Shown here: piece by piece, positions 33,801 through 46,117 of the stretch
Numbering within the stretch: position 1 is the stretch's first letter
Layout: each line of letters starts with the position of its first letter
Assembly: GCA_009746045.1 (NCBI GenBank)
Contig: RPFO01000225.1
Location: 979,090-1,043,089, forward strand
DNA from: Mesostigma viride
Lineage: Eukaryota; Streptophyta; Mesostigmatophyceae; Mesostigmatales; Mesostigmataceae
Reading direction: 5' to 3'
Length of the DNA: 64,000 nucleotides
Translations under genes and position numbers: made by a program
Notes under the pieces: model-generated
The model's database searches: none
Seen by the model: the letters and a program-made list of their open reading frames with translations, nothing else
Told to the model about the DNA's origin: nothing

Positions 33801-36800
33801 GGTGGCGGACGCCAGCGCGCGATGCACGCAGTTGGAGGCGGAGCGCGATGTCTGCGAGGACACCTGTCGACGCCAGCAGCAGCAACTGGCGGATGTCACC
33901 GTGCGATGCGGCGAGATCGAGGAGCAGGCCGCCTCTCTGGCAGCACGGGGAGGACAGCTGGCGCAGGCGCTGGAGGCATCCAACGCGCGCTGCGTACAGC
34001 TGGACCTGCTGCTTGACGCCGCGCAAGAGGAGGGTCGCACGGCGCTCGAGACGGCCCAGGCGGGCGCGCAGCGTGGGGAGGAGCTCGACGGGGAGCTGCG
34101 TGGCGTGCGGCAGGCGCTGGCGCTGGCGTCGTTGCGCGCGGACGCGGCCGAGAGGGCGGAGGTGGACACGTCGGCACGGCTGGTGGAGGTGGAGGCAGCC
34201 GCCAGTAGCGCACGTGCCACCGCCGAGGAGCACGCGCGCTCGCTCTCCTCTATCCAGGTAACGTGCGGAGGATTCCCTGTATCCATGCTAAGTGCGCAGG
34301 AGCTACCTTTTCTTCTGTTAATGGTGGCAGTTCCAGGGGGGGAGAACATGGCTAGCGCGGCTGGACATGAGCCCCCTGGCATGTCCACAGGGGGCAAGTG
34401 CATAGAGGCTGCAGGTCTTCTACCCCCCTCATTGATGGGTGGTAGAGGACAGGGGCAGCGTCGTGACGGTGACCGCAGCCCAGGGGATGGTCGTCCTCAG
34501 ATTCTCTCACCGCACCATCCATGCTTGTTGTCATCGTGCATTGGCCTTTCGTCGTTGGCAGCGGCCGTCCCATGCGTGGACGCTCTTACGATGGGCATTC
34601 TTCCGGCATGTGCTTACGTGTCGTCGTCCTCCCCCCTCTTGCTGCTCGCTTGTTCCCCACTGCCGCTTGTACTCGTGCGCAGGAGGCCTGGAAGCGTTCG
34701 GCGGCAGAACTGGAGGCGGCCGAGGAGAGGGCCGCGGGTTTCGGTGCCGCGCTCACCTCCTGCCTGTCCGCCATGCGTGCGGCCTCTCTGCAGCTGGGGC
34801 AGATCCAGGCAAGGGGCAGTGCCGCACCGGCTGATGCTGATGCCGATGCTGGTGTTGATGACGGCATCGGTGACGGCAGCCAGCGTGAGGGGAGCCAGGG
34901 GGTGCCTGCCATGGCCGCCACACCTGTGCACATGGGCACGGAGCATGCGGGCGGTGGCGCCGTGCCCGCAGGGTTGTGCTGGCCGCGGGACATGGAAGCT
35001 GCTCGCTCGGACGCCACCACGTGCAATGTCGATGGCGTCCGTATCGAGGAGCAACGGCTAGCGGTGGCGGTTGCGGGCGTCGCGGTTTTGCTGGCATCCG
35101 TGCGGTCACAAGCCAACGCGACAGATCAGCAGCTGACCGATGCGGTGCGTGCTGCCCGGTGGCGTGGATGCACTCGCTGTATGTGGGGCGCTTTGCTACA
35201 GGGGTTGCGCTCAAGCCTGCATCTAGCAGGTGTCCATTACAATGACATGCTAGCAAACGCATCGCCCTCACACGTACAATCCATACCTTGCAGCAAAGTC
35301 GTGTTGCGAAGTCCCTTTAGTTTGGTGGGCAGCCGTGGATATGTCTCCTTCCCCCTCCGTGTGCACTGGCCTCCCACCCTGCGCTCACCCCCATGCGTGG
35401 CCATGCATGGCTGGCCGTGATGGATGCCCCACGCTCCCATGCTCCACCAGCTGGCGGCCACATTTGAGAGCAAGGAACTGCTGGCGGCCGCTTCGCAAGC
35501 ACGCGCCCTGCTGGAGCGCCAGCTGGCCGATGCGGTGGACGCCAGGGAGGAGGCCGGGCGCCAGCTGGCAAAGGTGCGAGCGCAGGAACAAGCGGCCATC
35601 GCTGCTGCTGCTGAGGGCAATGCCCAGGTGCATGCCATCCTGCATTGCTTACAAGGGGACGGTGAAGATGTGTCAGCACTTGCACCAGGCATGGGGGATG
35701 ATGTCAGCGAACACGCTGAAGTTGCCCATGACGCCCCAGCACCTGTCGTGTCGCTGGGCGCTGCCTTGGGTGACATCGCTGTCACCGCCCAGGCAGCGCG
35801 GGCGAGGGCCGAGGGGCGCATGGGAGAGCTGGCGCTGCTGCGGGCGTGGGCCAGTGACCATGAGGCCGCCGCAGCGGATGTTGCCGAGTCGCTGCGGGCG
35901 TCGCAGCAAGCACAGGAGGAGACATCAGCGGCCCTGCAGGAGACCGCGTTGCGATGTGCTGCGGCGGAGCAGGACCTGTTTCTGGCATCTGCAAACCTGC
36001 ACCAGGCAAGGGAGGAGCGCCAGGTCGTGGAAGCGCAGCGCGACGAGCTAGCCCAGCAGCTGGCGGCCGTGCGTGATGAGCTGGCACGCACGGCGCAGCA
36101 GGCGGGAGCGGACCAGCAGGAGGTGGCGGCGCTGCAGCAACAGCAGGAACAGCTGGAGGAGGAGGTAGAGGAGCTCATGGCCCAGCTTGAAGGCAGGGCC
36201 GCCGTGTTGGCATCGATGGAGGGGGAACTGGCGAGGGCGCGGGAGGACACTACGGATGCCAGCAACAGGGCGCGGCGACTTGCTGAGGAGCTTGCGTGCG
36301 CGGAGGAGAGGGTCGCATCCCTCGAAGTGCGTATTTGTTGTGGGTGCAACGGGCACACTTCTGTGTGTTTTGGCTGCCCGTACATGCCCTGTTTGTACTG
36401 TGCCACGTCAGCGTGTGTCAGCGTGCGTTTTCCCCATGGCTCCTGTTCCTCCGATGCGCATCGACCCAACTCCACATACACGTCTCATGTCGAATGGCTG
36501 CATCTTGCCTTACCTCATGCCCCCCTGTGTCTGCCTCATGTCGCCCACGTGCCCGGTTCCCCATCCCCCATCCCCCATCCCCCATCCCCCATCCCCCATC
36601 CCCCATCCCCCATCCCCCATCCCCCATCCCCCATCCCCCATCCCCCATCCCCCATCCCCCATCCCCATCCCCCATCCCCATCCCCCATCCCCCATCCCCA
36701 TCCCCCATCCCCCATCCCCCATCCCCCATCCCCCATCCCCCATCCCCCATCCCCATCCCCCATCCCCCATCCCCACCCACCCCCCACCCCCCACCCCCAC

Positions 36801-39800
36801 CCCCCCCCACCCCACCCCCCACCCCACCCCCACCCCCCACCCCCCACCCCACCCCACCCCCCACCCCCACCCCACCCCCCCCCCCACCCCCCCACCCCCC
36901 ACCCCCACCCCCCACCCCCACCCCCCCCCCACCCCCACCCCCCACCCCCCACCCCACCCCCACCCCCACCCCCCACCCCCCACCCCCACCCCCACCCCCA
37001 CCCCCCCCACCCCACCCCCCACCCCACCCCCACCCCCCACCCCCACCCCCCACCCCCACCCCCACCCCCCACCCCCCACCCCCACCCCCACTCCCCAGCC
37101 CCACCCCCATCCCCCATCCCCCATCCCCCATCCCCCATCCCCCATCCCCCATCCCCACCCCCACCCCCCATCCCCCATCCCCATCCCCATCCCCCATCCC
37201 CACCCCCATCCCCCACCCCCCAGGCCCAGCTGCAACACGAGAGAACCGCAGCCAACGCCCAGTCCTCGATGGCCGCAGCACACGCGCAGCGAGTGGCCAC
37301 GCTGGCGGTCACGCTGCGCGCCGCCACTGCCGAGCTGAGGCAGGTGCTGCCTGCCCATGGGGAAGGAATGGCGGGGGGACCCGGGGAAGAAGAGGCGGGC
37401 CTGGGTGTCCCGAGTGAAGGCAGCGAGGAATCGCTCACAATGCCGCGGCTGCTGCCACCACCGGGAGAGGAGGCACCGGTCCTCCCGCTGGCGCGATGGA
37501 CTCACTCCCCCAGCAAGTCCCCATTATCTGGTGGCGTGGTGGAGCACCCACACCCTCTGGTCCTCACGATGGGCAGGGACAGGGACCGTGGCAGCAACAG
37601 CAACGATACCGACAACAGCAACAGCGACGGTGACGCGGCCGTGGGCGCCTCCCTGCTGCGCGTGGTGGCGGAAGTGGTCGCGCGGTCTATCGCGCGTGAG
37701 GCACAGCTGGCGGCCGCCAAGGTGCAGGCACAGGCGACCACCCCCTTGGTGCGTGTGCCCATGTTGGCTATGTGGATATTGTGTGCGTGTGGTGTTGGGG
37801 GGGGGGCATGCGCGGCCCGGCACAATTGACTGCACGGAGTACAAGGGGGGCTACGGGCTCTACGGTGGGTCGGGGGGGAGACCCCCTTGGTAGGACAGCT
37901 GGGTGCCACCGCGAATACTGCGGCCCGCCCCGCCTGCCATCAACCCACCCCGCGAGTACACAACGCATGATGACCGTGCCGCAGGGCCTAGGACACCCAC
38001 GACATGTTGAGGCCCTGCCATGCATGCTCCATCCAGCAGGACCGCAGGTGGCCGGGGAAATCATGCAGCCTGTGCCTCTGCATGCTTAGCTGCCCTATTC
38101 ACGGCTTCGTCACCTTCCGCGGCACAACGTGGTTTGGCCACCAGTATCTGCTGACAGCTGGCACGTGCGGGGCCAAACTGACTGACCGTGCGAGTCCCAC
38201 CCCAAGTACTGGCCCGCCGCCTGATCCATCAGGACAGTTGTACGCTGTGGCTCACAACGGTACTCACTCATCTTTGCTTGCCTTCCCTGCCATTCCTGTG
38301 GCTTGTTCCCCCTTGACACCTGCTTGGCTGCCGGATGAGAGCAGAAAATCTGCGACGGTGCGCTGCTGCCGCAAGGCGGGGGCCGGCTGCGGCTGCTGCC
38401 CGCCGGCGTGGCCACCCCACGCTCCCCTGCACTGCACTGCACCCCAGAGAGAGGGCGGTACGCCTTGGACAAGATGACAGCCGACAGCACCGACGGGGAG
38501 GTTTCCGAGGCAGGCGGCGCGCTGGTGCCTGTCACGGTAGAGGAGGTGGTGGACATGTGGCGGTGCGCGTGCCAGCACAGGGAGGACCTGCTGGCCGCCG
38601 CAACCGCGCGGCTAGAGGAAAGCACCCAGCAGGCGCTGCAGCTGGAGGCAGACGTGGAGGATGCGCGGGCAGCGCTAGAGGCAGCGGCCGCAGAGCACGC
38701 AAATAGGGCGCAAGAGCTTGCGCGGCAAGCCGAGGCGGGGCGGGCGGAGCACGACCAGCAGCTGCGCGCCGCGAGGGCGGCGGTGGTGGCGGCAGAGGCC
38801 AGCGCGGGGGTAGCCGAGGAGCGGCGCCGCACGCTGGAGGCGGCGCTTGCCGAGTCGCAGTCGCGTGCGCGCCAGTTGGGCGAGGACCTGGCGCAGGTGC
38901 GCGCGGCGCTGGCAAGGGAGCAGCGCGCGCGGGAGGCGGCGGCGGCCGCTTGTGGGGACGCGGAGGCGCGGCTGGCGTCCGCAGAGGCCGGCACACGTGC
39001 CGACATGGCAGAGGCAGAAGCGGCGGTAGCTGAGATGCAGACGGTGCTGCTGCGAGCAGAAGAGCAGCGCACACACGCGAAGGCAGAGGTGGCGGTGTTG
39101 CAGGGGGCGCTGGAAGGGGAGCAGCGCAGGGCAGGCGAAGCGATGGCGGCGGCGGCCCGCGCCCAAGCCACGTGCACGGAGGCAATGGAAGAGCTACAGA
39201 GGGCCACCGTGGCGCAGGCAGCAGTGGTGCGGGAGAAAGAAGCAGCCGAGGCGCGCGCGGCGGCGCTGAATGCGGAGCTGGAGGGCGCCACCCTGCTGGG
39301 GGCCAGCCTGAGGGCGGCGTTGCAGGTGGCAGAAGCAGCGGCCAGGGATGCGGCGGTGCGCGAGGCGGCCACCGTGTCCCAGCTGGCGGCGGCGGAGGCA
39401 GCGGCGGGCGAGGTTGCGACGCTGCGATCCGCGTTGGAGCGTGCGGAGGCGCAAGAGAAGGCCGCGCTGAGGAAAGTGCGGGATGTGCAGGTGAGGGCGC
39501 ACGGCAGTGGGTGGGTTGGGGAGAGGGTTGGGGCCTGGAAGCACAAGGAAGGTGCTGGAGGACGCTCGATGCACATGCGCTAGTGCAAGGAGCACTGCCA
39601 AGGGGGGGAGGCTCGCAGATGAGGGCAGCAACTGGGTAGGCAGCAGGAACCGCTGGCTGCTGTCACCGGTGCTTCTGCGCTCCTCATGGCACCCCCTAGC
39701 ATAGATAGCACTGCCAGCGCGTGATGTCGTTGCGGTTCCGATGCATGTCCATGAGGCGCGCCTCCTGTGGGCATGCACGGCCGGCCCCACCCACGCACCC

Positions 39801-42800
39801 ACCCACCAACCCACCCACCCACCCCTTCTGCGATTGCCTTCCCACCATCCTCATGCCCCTTACCCTGTCCCCCTTCCCCCGTCCTCTGTCCCCTGTGCCA
39901 TGTCCTGATTCCTGGCCACCCCCCAGTCGCTGGCCATCCACGAGCGCGAGAAGTGCATCGCCGCGTCCTCGCGCGCCGAGGCGCTCCAGGCCTCCCTATC
40001 GCGCCTCACCGCTGCCGCCGACACGGCCGCCGACACGCTGCGCCACGCGACCGACCGCGCGCTGGGTGGGGGAGGCGGTGGACCCGGCCAGGCCCCGCTG
40101 GCCCTGCCCGCACTCTCATTTGGTGCGGAGGGTGCGGGGGCACTCGTGCGCGACACGAGGCCCGACGTGAAGCTTGCGGCGGTTGCAGCCGTGGCAGAGG
40201 CCTGCTTGGCGGGTCTCCACCACGAGCTGCTGCACAAGCGGGAGGCCGTGAACAGCCTGCAGGCAGAGGTAGGTGGGGTGCAGGGACGGGGCATGAAGCG
40301 GGTGGGGCGGGGTGGGGTGGGGGGATGAGTAGTGGGTTGTTTGGGGATCCTTTGGGCGGTCATTCGTTGGGATGTGGCATTCCTTATCCCGGCAACGTCC
40401 CCCGCTCTGTCATGCGTATGCTGCACCTACGCACCCTCGCTGTGCCCGCACCCTCGCTGTGCCCGCACCCTCGCTGCCCTCACCTTGCCCCTATGTGCGC
40501 GCCCACCCTCACCTTGCCCCTCTGTGCGCGCCCACCCTCATCTTGCCCCTATGTGCGTGCCCACCCTCACCTTGCCCCCGTAAACACTGTCCGCAGGTGG
40601 CAGCGCTCAGCAACCAGTCGGGCGCCGCCTCGCAGCACGCCCACGCGGCCGCGGACAAGCTGGCTATGTCGCTCGAGGAGCTGGCAGGGTGCAGGAAGGA
40701 GGTAAGCGCTGCCAAGCTCCCCACCTCCGTACCCATGCTCTCGTGTCGGATCGACGCCTTGAGTGGTGCACGGTGCAAGTCTCGTGCGGTTTCTGTCATC
40801 ACCATGGGGGCTATGCGACAGATTTTTTCCTTTCCTTTTTGGGCTATACGGCGTTGCATTCTCAGCTCAGCAAGGTAGTCATTGTTGAAATGAGCATAGC
40901 TCACCCATTTTCTACCATCAACACTTTGGCGCATGGCATGGCAATCATGGCATGAACGTGGCCGCAATCCCTTGCCCTGTTTGGTGCCTGAGTTTGCACA
41001 ATGCTGTGCGGAGGCATCAAGTTTCGTTTAAGTGGCCAGCCGGAGCGGCTGCTTAGGTTTTAGTGGGCAAGTGTTCGAAGCGCGTCATTGGTGAATTACT
41101 TGGGGAAGTTGGGTTTCCCCGCGAAACTCCAACCGCACGTTCAGATTTCCAAATCTCAAGTAAAGTTCGGCGGAACTTTCTGAACGGGGGCAGTTGACGA
41201 GCAGCATTCCTCCGGACGAATGAATTGCGTTCCATACTTGCGCAAAATTTCGAAAGGTAGCTTGCGTTCAGCCCTACTAATTTGCGCGGACATTCAGATT
41301 TCCAAATCTCAAGTAAAGTTCGATGGAAATTTCTGAACGGGGGTAGTTGGCGGGCAGCGTTCCTCCGGACGAATGAAATGTGTTCCATACTTGCGCAAGA
41401 TTTCGAAAGGTAGCTTGCGTTCAGCCCTACTAAAATTTGGGCAAAGTGTGGGACTGAAAATTCGTAACGGAAACGTTTTGGTAGTTGCCGTCACTTCATT
41501 TTGCGCAAAGTGTTGGACTGGGAAATTCGTAACGGAAACGTTTTGGTAGTTGCCGTCACTTCATTTTGCGCAAAGTGTTGGACTGAAAATTCGTAACGGA
41601 AATTTTTTGGTAGTTGGCGTCACTTCCTTTCGTTCGACTGAAAATTCGCTGAAATTCGCTGAATTCGCACCGTAGCCTAATTTTTAGTACCTCGAAGTGA
41701 CGGAGCACCTAAAAACTCGCCCACAAGTACACTTGGCAGCGCGCTCACTGGGAAAAATTGTACAGCCGCTCCGGCGGGCCACTTGAACGAATTGTAATGG
41801 TGCTGCCAAACAGCTGGTATTATTATCTTATGATGGGGGCCTTGCTGCTGCGACCCGGTGCACGATGCCTCAATCCTAACCATCCCTTCTGCTTTGTCAC
41901 GCTGTCCCTATGCCTGTGTTTATTCGCACGGTGTTCCCATTGGCCCAGATCGAAGACCTTCGGAGCCGGCTCGGGCGCAAGGAGAGAGAGGTGAGCCCTG
42001 ATCAGGAGAGGAGAGGTAGCCGCCCCTGTCGAAGGGAACCGTGCTACGACACACTGACGCATGCGCATGACGCCTGCTGGTGCTGACGCGTCACCCTTGC
42101 CTCAGTAATATTACGGCCTCTTGGCCATTCTTGAAGACCACAGGCATTCTTCCAAGCTGCATGCGCGTGGGATCTGCGAAATCTTGATGGCGTGCAGGGC
42201 CTAGTCAGCTCTTCATGAGAGAACGCGGGTCCACCGCTCATGCGGGCATCCATTCTCCAGGGTGTTTAGATCCCTGGTTGCTTGCCATCACGCCTTGCCC
42301 AGGCATTGCGCTCTATGCTTTTTGGCTTGCTGTGTGGCAAGCATGTACTGGCCGTGAGCGATGGTCAGCAACCATGTGGAAGCATGGTGGCTTCACAGGA
42401 CCTGACTAAAGCCGTGCCTACTCAGCACCAGCTGTCTGTTGAGCTAACGCCTAAGGCTGACTGCTCCCTCTTCCCCTTACCTCCCCGCAGTGCAAAGAGT
42501 TTGCGCGCATGGTCAAGGCGTGGGAGATGATGCGGGCCAGCAAGGACTCGCAGGTATGCCGCCCCGTGTCGCGCCCCACATGAAACGCGGAGCATGACTG
42601 TCGATCCATGGTGCTGAGTCATCATTCAACGCGCCAGGCAGCCACACTTCATTTGTGCAAGCATGCTTCCTAATCTTTAATGGGTGTTACATCGCTTGCC
42701 AAATTCAGAAATCGGGCGATCTCCGGCAAAACCTGTTGCAGCTGGGCCACGATGCAAGCTTCTCAAAGCCTGATCATTCAGCGCAGTATCCCGTCTCTGT

Positions 42801-43552
42801 AGGCTGGGAGTGGCTTTTATGGGAGTTCCTGTCTTTCGTGAGGTGCAGCCAAAAGGAGGTGGTGCCCCACATCATGGACATGCTGCCAGCTGCGCCGGTT
42901 GTTAAGCGCTCGGCCCCAACCCATGCCTTGCATGTGCTCCGTTTGAACCACAGATCGCTTTCCTCCTGGAGCGGTGCAAGAAATCAGAGGAGACTGTGAT
43001 GGTACGTCGCAGCCCTGCCTCTTGGTTTTGGCCTTAGCAAATATGCGATGCATTGTTGCATTTCCAGAACTTTGTCCCATCCTGCCACTAACTGCAATAA
43101 AGCCTGCAAGCTTCGCAGCCAACGTTTGTCTGCTCATGCTCGTTATGGTGGCTCAACTAGGTTGTTATTAGCATTTTGTTGCGGTGGATCAAATGCAAGT
43201 CTCAACAAGTTTCTCCGTCTCGACAAGTTTGACAGGTGTCACTGAGTTTGTATTGTTGTCATTTCTTGCCCTGTGATGCTGGCATCTTTGTTTGCAGCCC
43301 AAGCTCGGTGCCCCACCGCTGATGCCCCAGGACAACGGCTTCGCGTACGATGCCCTTCAGCAGTCAGCCACAGGCACAGATGGGCATGCCCTGCATGCAG
43401 TCCACACACCACTGCCTGAAAAGCTGTTGCAATCAGCTCTTTCCCCAGCGTCCAGCTCGTCCCAGGCGTCAAGTAGCCTGGCTGGCAAGCGGGTGGCAGG
43501 CCCCGTTGTAATAAGGTCGCAGCCCTTAAAAACTTATACGATATTTGAGTGA
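21834..43552 (+). CDS. Giant coiled-coil protein, about 3,348 residues, 24 exons
   Basis: Exons: 21834-22058, 22227-22400, 22681-23145, 23506-23664, 24105-24245, 24699-24788, 25670-26488, 26839-26898, 27506-27609, 28044-28326, 28881-30197, 30717-31402, 32176-32987, 33410-34257, 34683-35144, 35451-36326, 37224-37748, 38345-39490, 39927-40268, 40597-40701, 41949-41990, 42491-42553, 42954-43001, 43298-43552. Every intron is GT-AG and every join keeps phase. Exons 3-20 encode almost continuous Ala/Glu/Gln/Arg-rich heptads (for example EELRAVAEE-like and LEEEVEELMAQLEG), broken by Ser/Pro/Gly linkers in exons 7, 10, 11, 13, 15 and 17. The N-terminus (RAQSAEDLDQFLQ) and C-terminus (FARMVKAWEMMRASKDSQIA, then LERCKKSEET, ending LKTYTIFE) are less repetitive. 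Such proteins usually act as cytoskeletal, centrosomal or Golgi tethers. I do not recognise the family. Exon 18's acceptor is the weakest call. Confidence 0.82.
23178..23340. repeat. 54-bp tandem repeat, three copies, in coiled-coil intron 3
   Basis: Three units carry gccggcatggtgggtgtctt with a few substitutions. They lie 30 bp inside the intron and do not include the splice site. Confidence 0.85.
36541..37219. repeat. CCCCAT/CCCCAC hexanucleotide-like tract in coiled-coil intron 16
   Basis: About 680 bp of CCCCAT units change near 36775 to CCCCAC and C-run units, then return to CCCCAT after 37105, ending directly at the exon 17 acceptor. The other strand is G4-forming in pattern. The whole intron (36327-37223, 897 bp) is a multiple of three with no in-frame stop, so retaining it would insert about 299 mostly proline- and histidine-rich residues. 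Confidence 0.9.
40436..40580. repeat. Tandem repeat of about 30 bp in coiled-coil intron 19
   Basis: Four or so units resembling gcgcccaccctcaccttgcc precede the exon 20 acceptor and merge with a shorter accctcgctgtgcccgc repeat at the left. Confidence 0.75.
41130..41640. repeat. Two adjoining tandem repeats in coiled-coil intron 20
   Basis: A 153-bp unit occurs twice (about 41137-41440), each with tcagatttccaaatctcaag. It is followed by a 63-66-bp unit occurring three times (about 41440-41640), each with attcgtaacgg. No coding sense was found. The intron runs from 40702 to 41948. Confidence 0.85.
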
Positions 43553-43704
43553 GGTTTATCCTTGGCATCAAGGATGTTCTCAGCTGTATAACTGGGTTGC
43601 CAACAATCCTGTACATTTGACTCGGTTACAGTTGGTTCTTGACTTGGTTACAGCTGGCCTATCTATCCACTTAACTTTGTGTCCTGAATATTTATTTGAA
43701 TACT

Positions 43705-44226
43705 AATTAAAAATTAAATTAAATTAAATTATAACATGCCTCCGTGGGGAGGTCATGTAGCACATATTTCATGATGGATGGGGTGGAGGAAGCCGCGTGA
43801 TCGAACTATCCTAACTCTATCTAGAAAATCCTAACTGCACTACTCATCAAAACGCCTCCTCCGCTTGGGGGGAGGTGGCTTGCCCACAGGGTCGGGCGTG
43901 TGTGCCTTGACAATCTTCTTCCACCGCTCCTTGTCCTGCATGGCAGTCCAAAGACGGGAGAGAGAGTGGATGCGGTGCTCAAACTGGGCTGGGACCACGA
44001 GGTCGTCCAGCAACATCTGAACGTAGTTGGTGACAGGTTTCCCTACCCTTTTGGGAATGTCCTTGGGGCCAGGCCAGGTCAGAATGTGCCGCCCTGGCTG
44101 TCCAAGCCGCTGGGGGCCGGCCAGACCAAGGGTGGTGTCGACCTGGCTGGTGCGTGCAAGGTGTCCTACAAATGCTATTCTACGCTGTCTAATCTCGTCC
44201 GAAACACGAGGCATGCCATGATACAA
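43705..44226 (-). pseudogene. LINE ORF2 C-terminus with 3' UTR and tail
   Basis: The minus strand encodes about 128 residues ending at 43840. EIRQRRIAFVGHLART matches the R-R-x-x-x-x-GH-x-x-R motif that follows reverse transcriptase in many LINE ORF2 proteins, and the protein closes with a basic KRRRRFDE tail. The 3' UTR is short (about 43839-43732) and ends in a stem-loop CCTCC-CCAC-GGAGG (43739-43752) and an AATTT-repeat tail (43710-43731). The reverse transcriptase core is missing, so this is a 5'-truncated copy. Confidence 0.7.
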
Positions 44227-44499
44227 AGAATACTAATTGGGTAGCACTAATACTGCCCCAATGTCAATACAAGCAAGGACACTTGCATTTTGAGTTTGCC
44301 GTTGCATGCATGTCTGTCAGCTGGATACTGATGTCCGTAGAGTTTCATGCAGTGCATCTAGGCAATTATTATTACGAGGTGTTCTAAATTTTGTAGATAA
44401 TAATTCTTCGAGCTTTGTTGCTTGCATGTGCACTCCTTGCTGCGCTACGCAACCGGCCAGCCTCTGCGCTAGCAGCCGCACCGGCTCCCTGCCTCTGCA

Positions 44500-44645
44500 A
44501 GGATGACCTCCAGCTCTGCAGAGGCAAGGATGACCTCCTCGCAGAGCTGGACGAGCATGCATGTGACCTGCATGGCGGCTGGCCGAAAAGCTGACCTCGT
44601 TGACCACATCGCTCAACACGGTGGAGGCCCGGGTCTCCAATATGA
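44500..44645 (+). pseudogene. Fragment of subfamily A ORF1
   Basis: The plus strand around 44580-44645 reads LAEKLTSLTTSLNTVEARVS, nearly the same as the helix of the subfamily A ORF1 at 1830-1915. The flanks are unrelated, so this is an isolated scrap. Confidence 0.6.
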
Positions 44646-44654
44646 GGAAAACAA

Positions 44655-44815
44655 AATTAAAATTAAATTAAATTATAACATGACTCTGTTGGGAGATCAT
44701 GTAGCACATATTCCTTGCTGGAGGGGTGGAGGTGGGCGAACCCGCGTAATCGAACTAACCTATAACTTTCAGCTATCTAGTCTAGAAAATCCTAAGTACA
44801 CTACTCAGCAATTAA
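44655..44815 (-). mobile_element. 5'-truncated tail of the ORF2-type LINE
   Basis: This copy holds the same 3' UTR and AATTT-type tail as 43705-43840, truncated just before the coding part. Its terminal stem is damaged by substitutions. Confidence 0.65.
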
Positions 44816-44835
44816 AACGCCCCTTCCAATTAAAA

Positions 44836-45670
44836 CACCGCAGGCCTCACCGCCCAGGCGGTGAAGGACATTGCCGCGCCAAGCCAGCCCTCGCTGGCCC
44901 GGCTGGCGCTGCTCCTCCCACCCAGACCTGGGCGGACATGCTTAAGCAACACACAGGCCACCTCCACCACCTCCGCCGTTGCAGCACAGCTGACCAGCAG
45001 CAGAAACTCGACCTCCGCAAGGAGGCCGACCTCGCCAAGCGCAGCCATCATCGTCAAGAACTTCGACGTGTGGAGGAAGGTGGGAATTTCGAGAAGCTTG
45101 CACGTGCGTTTGAGAGCAAAATCCTTGATCGCATGGGCCTTCTTGGTGAGATCAAGAGCTGGTCGCCCACCGGGCCTTCCCCGCGCGCGGGGTAAGGCAG
45201 GGGCGCCGGGCCCGCTTCTTCTCATCTTTAATTAAGAGCCCATCGGACAAGATTTCGTTTCTCAGACGCCGCAAGCGGCTCAAGAAGACTGCCTTCACCT
45301 TGGACGACGACTTGACCCTGGCGCAGCAACAACCGGGCGACGGGAGCTATGGCCGACCTACCTCCAGCTCCGGTAGACCGCGGCGGGAAAGCCGGTGTAC
45401 TGGAAGGGGGCGGCCAATGTCTACGTCGGCCACAAGCCCTGGCACGCGACCCCCGCGACCACCGCGGCCCCAGCGACTCCAGACGCCCCAGCTTAGGGGA
45501 ATACAGCAGTAGTAGTGTAGAATAGTTAGACCGTGGCCTTGTACATGCACGCCTATACTACAGGCACTATACCGGCCAGCTGACTCATCAGTGCAATGTT
45601 CATTATTTAGTCATGTACATGTGTGCCCATGATGCGCCACACACCAGATGATGCCTAGCTTTATTTATTT
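44836..45670 (+). pseudogene. Degenerate subfamily B ORF1 and 3' UTR
   Basis: The plus strand begins with AGLTAQAVKDIAA and continues in changing frames through a WADMLKQH stretch, RKEADLAKRSHH, and the DDDLTLAQQQ-like motif near 45305, ending near 45505. It is 5'-truncated and frameshifted compared with 47246-48595. After the stop, a 3' UTR-like block (45510-45670) with gtacatgtgtgccc is repeated at 61313-61420. Confidence 0.65.
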
Positions 45671-45699
45671 AGTTACTGATGCTGTCACTGCCCACGCAG

Positions 45700-46035
45700 G
45701 GAGCTACTCTCTGCTGAGCGGCGCGGCGCGACCCGGACCTATTATGTGACACAACTGCTTGAAGATGCAGGGCTTCTGGGACTATCCGTACTCCGCGCCC
45801 GCATGATTGACAAGGAGAATTAAATGGGCTGCCATCTGCGATAAGCACCTCGATCCCGAGGGGTATGCTCCTGTTTTCTCCCCACGGGCCCCGCGGCCCG
45901 TTGCTAGCCAGGGTAGAAGTCCGCAGGTGGAGGTTATTGGTCCTGCATGAGGATAGCCGCTACACTACCGCCTCGTCCGGCCATTACAGTAGAGGACAGC
46001 TCGGATGAGGATTACATCCCCATCTAGTGCTTAAC
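45700..46035 (+). pseudogene. Unidentified ORF remnant
   Basis: Two frames read like protein: RTYYVTQLLEDAGLLGLSVL (about 45735-45795) and WAAICDKHLDPEGYAPVFSP (about 45828-45885). A third frame ends VEDSSDEDYIPI before TAG near 46025. I do not recognise it. It may be the end of a transposon protein. No such sequence occurs elsewhere in the window. Confidence 0.3.
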
Positions 46036-46117
46036 GGTTGGGGGATGATGCAGACGATATTTGTTTAAACTTTTGTGTAATTATTTTTCTAATGAGATTA
46101 GCATAGTACTCCGTGGC

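Noticed and set aside
36541-37219. Internal telomeric repeat
   Set aside because: CCCCAT/CCCCAC units match no telomere motif I know for green algae (TTTAGGG or TTTTAGGG types), and the tract sits inside an intron.
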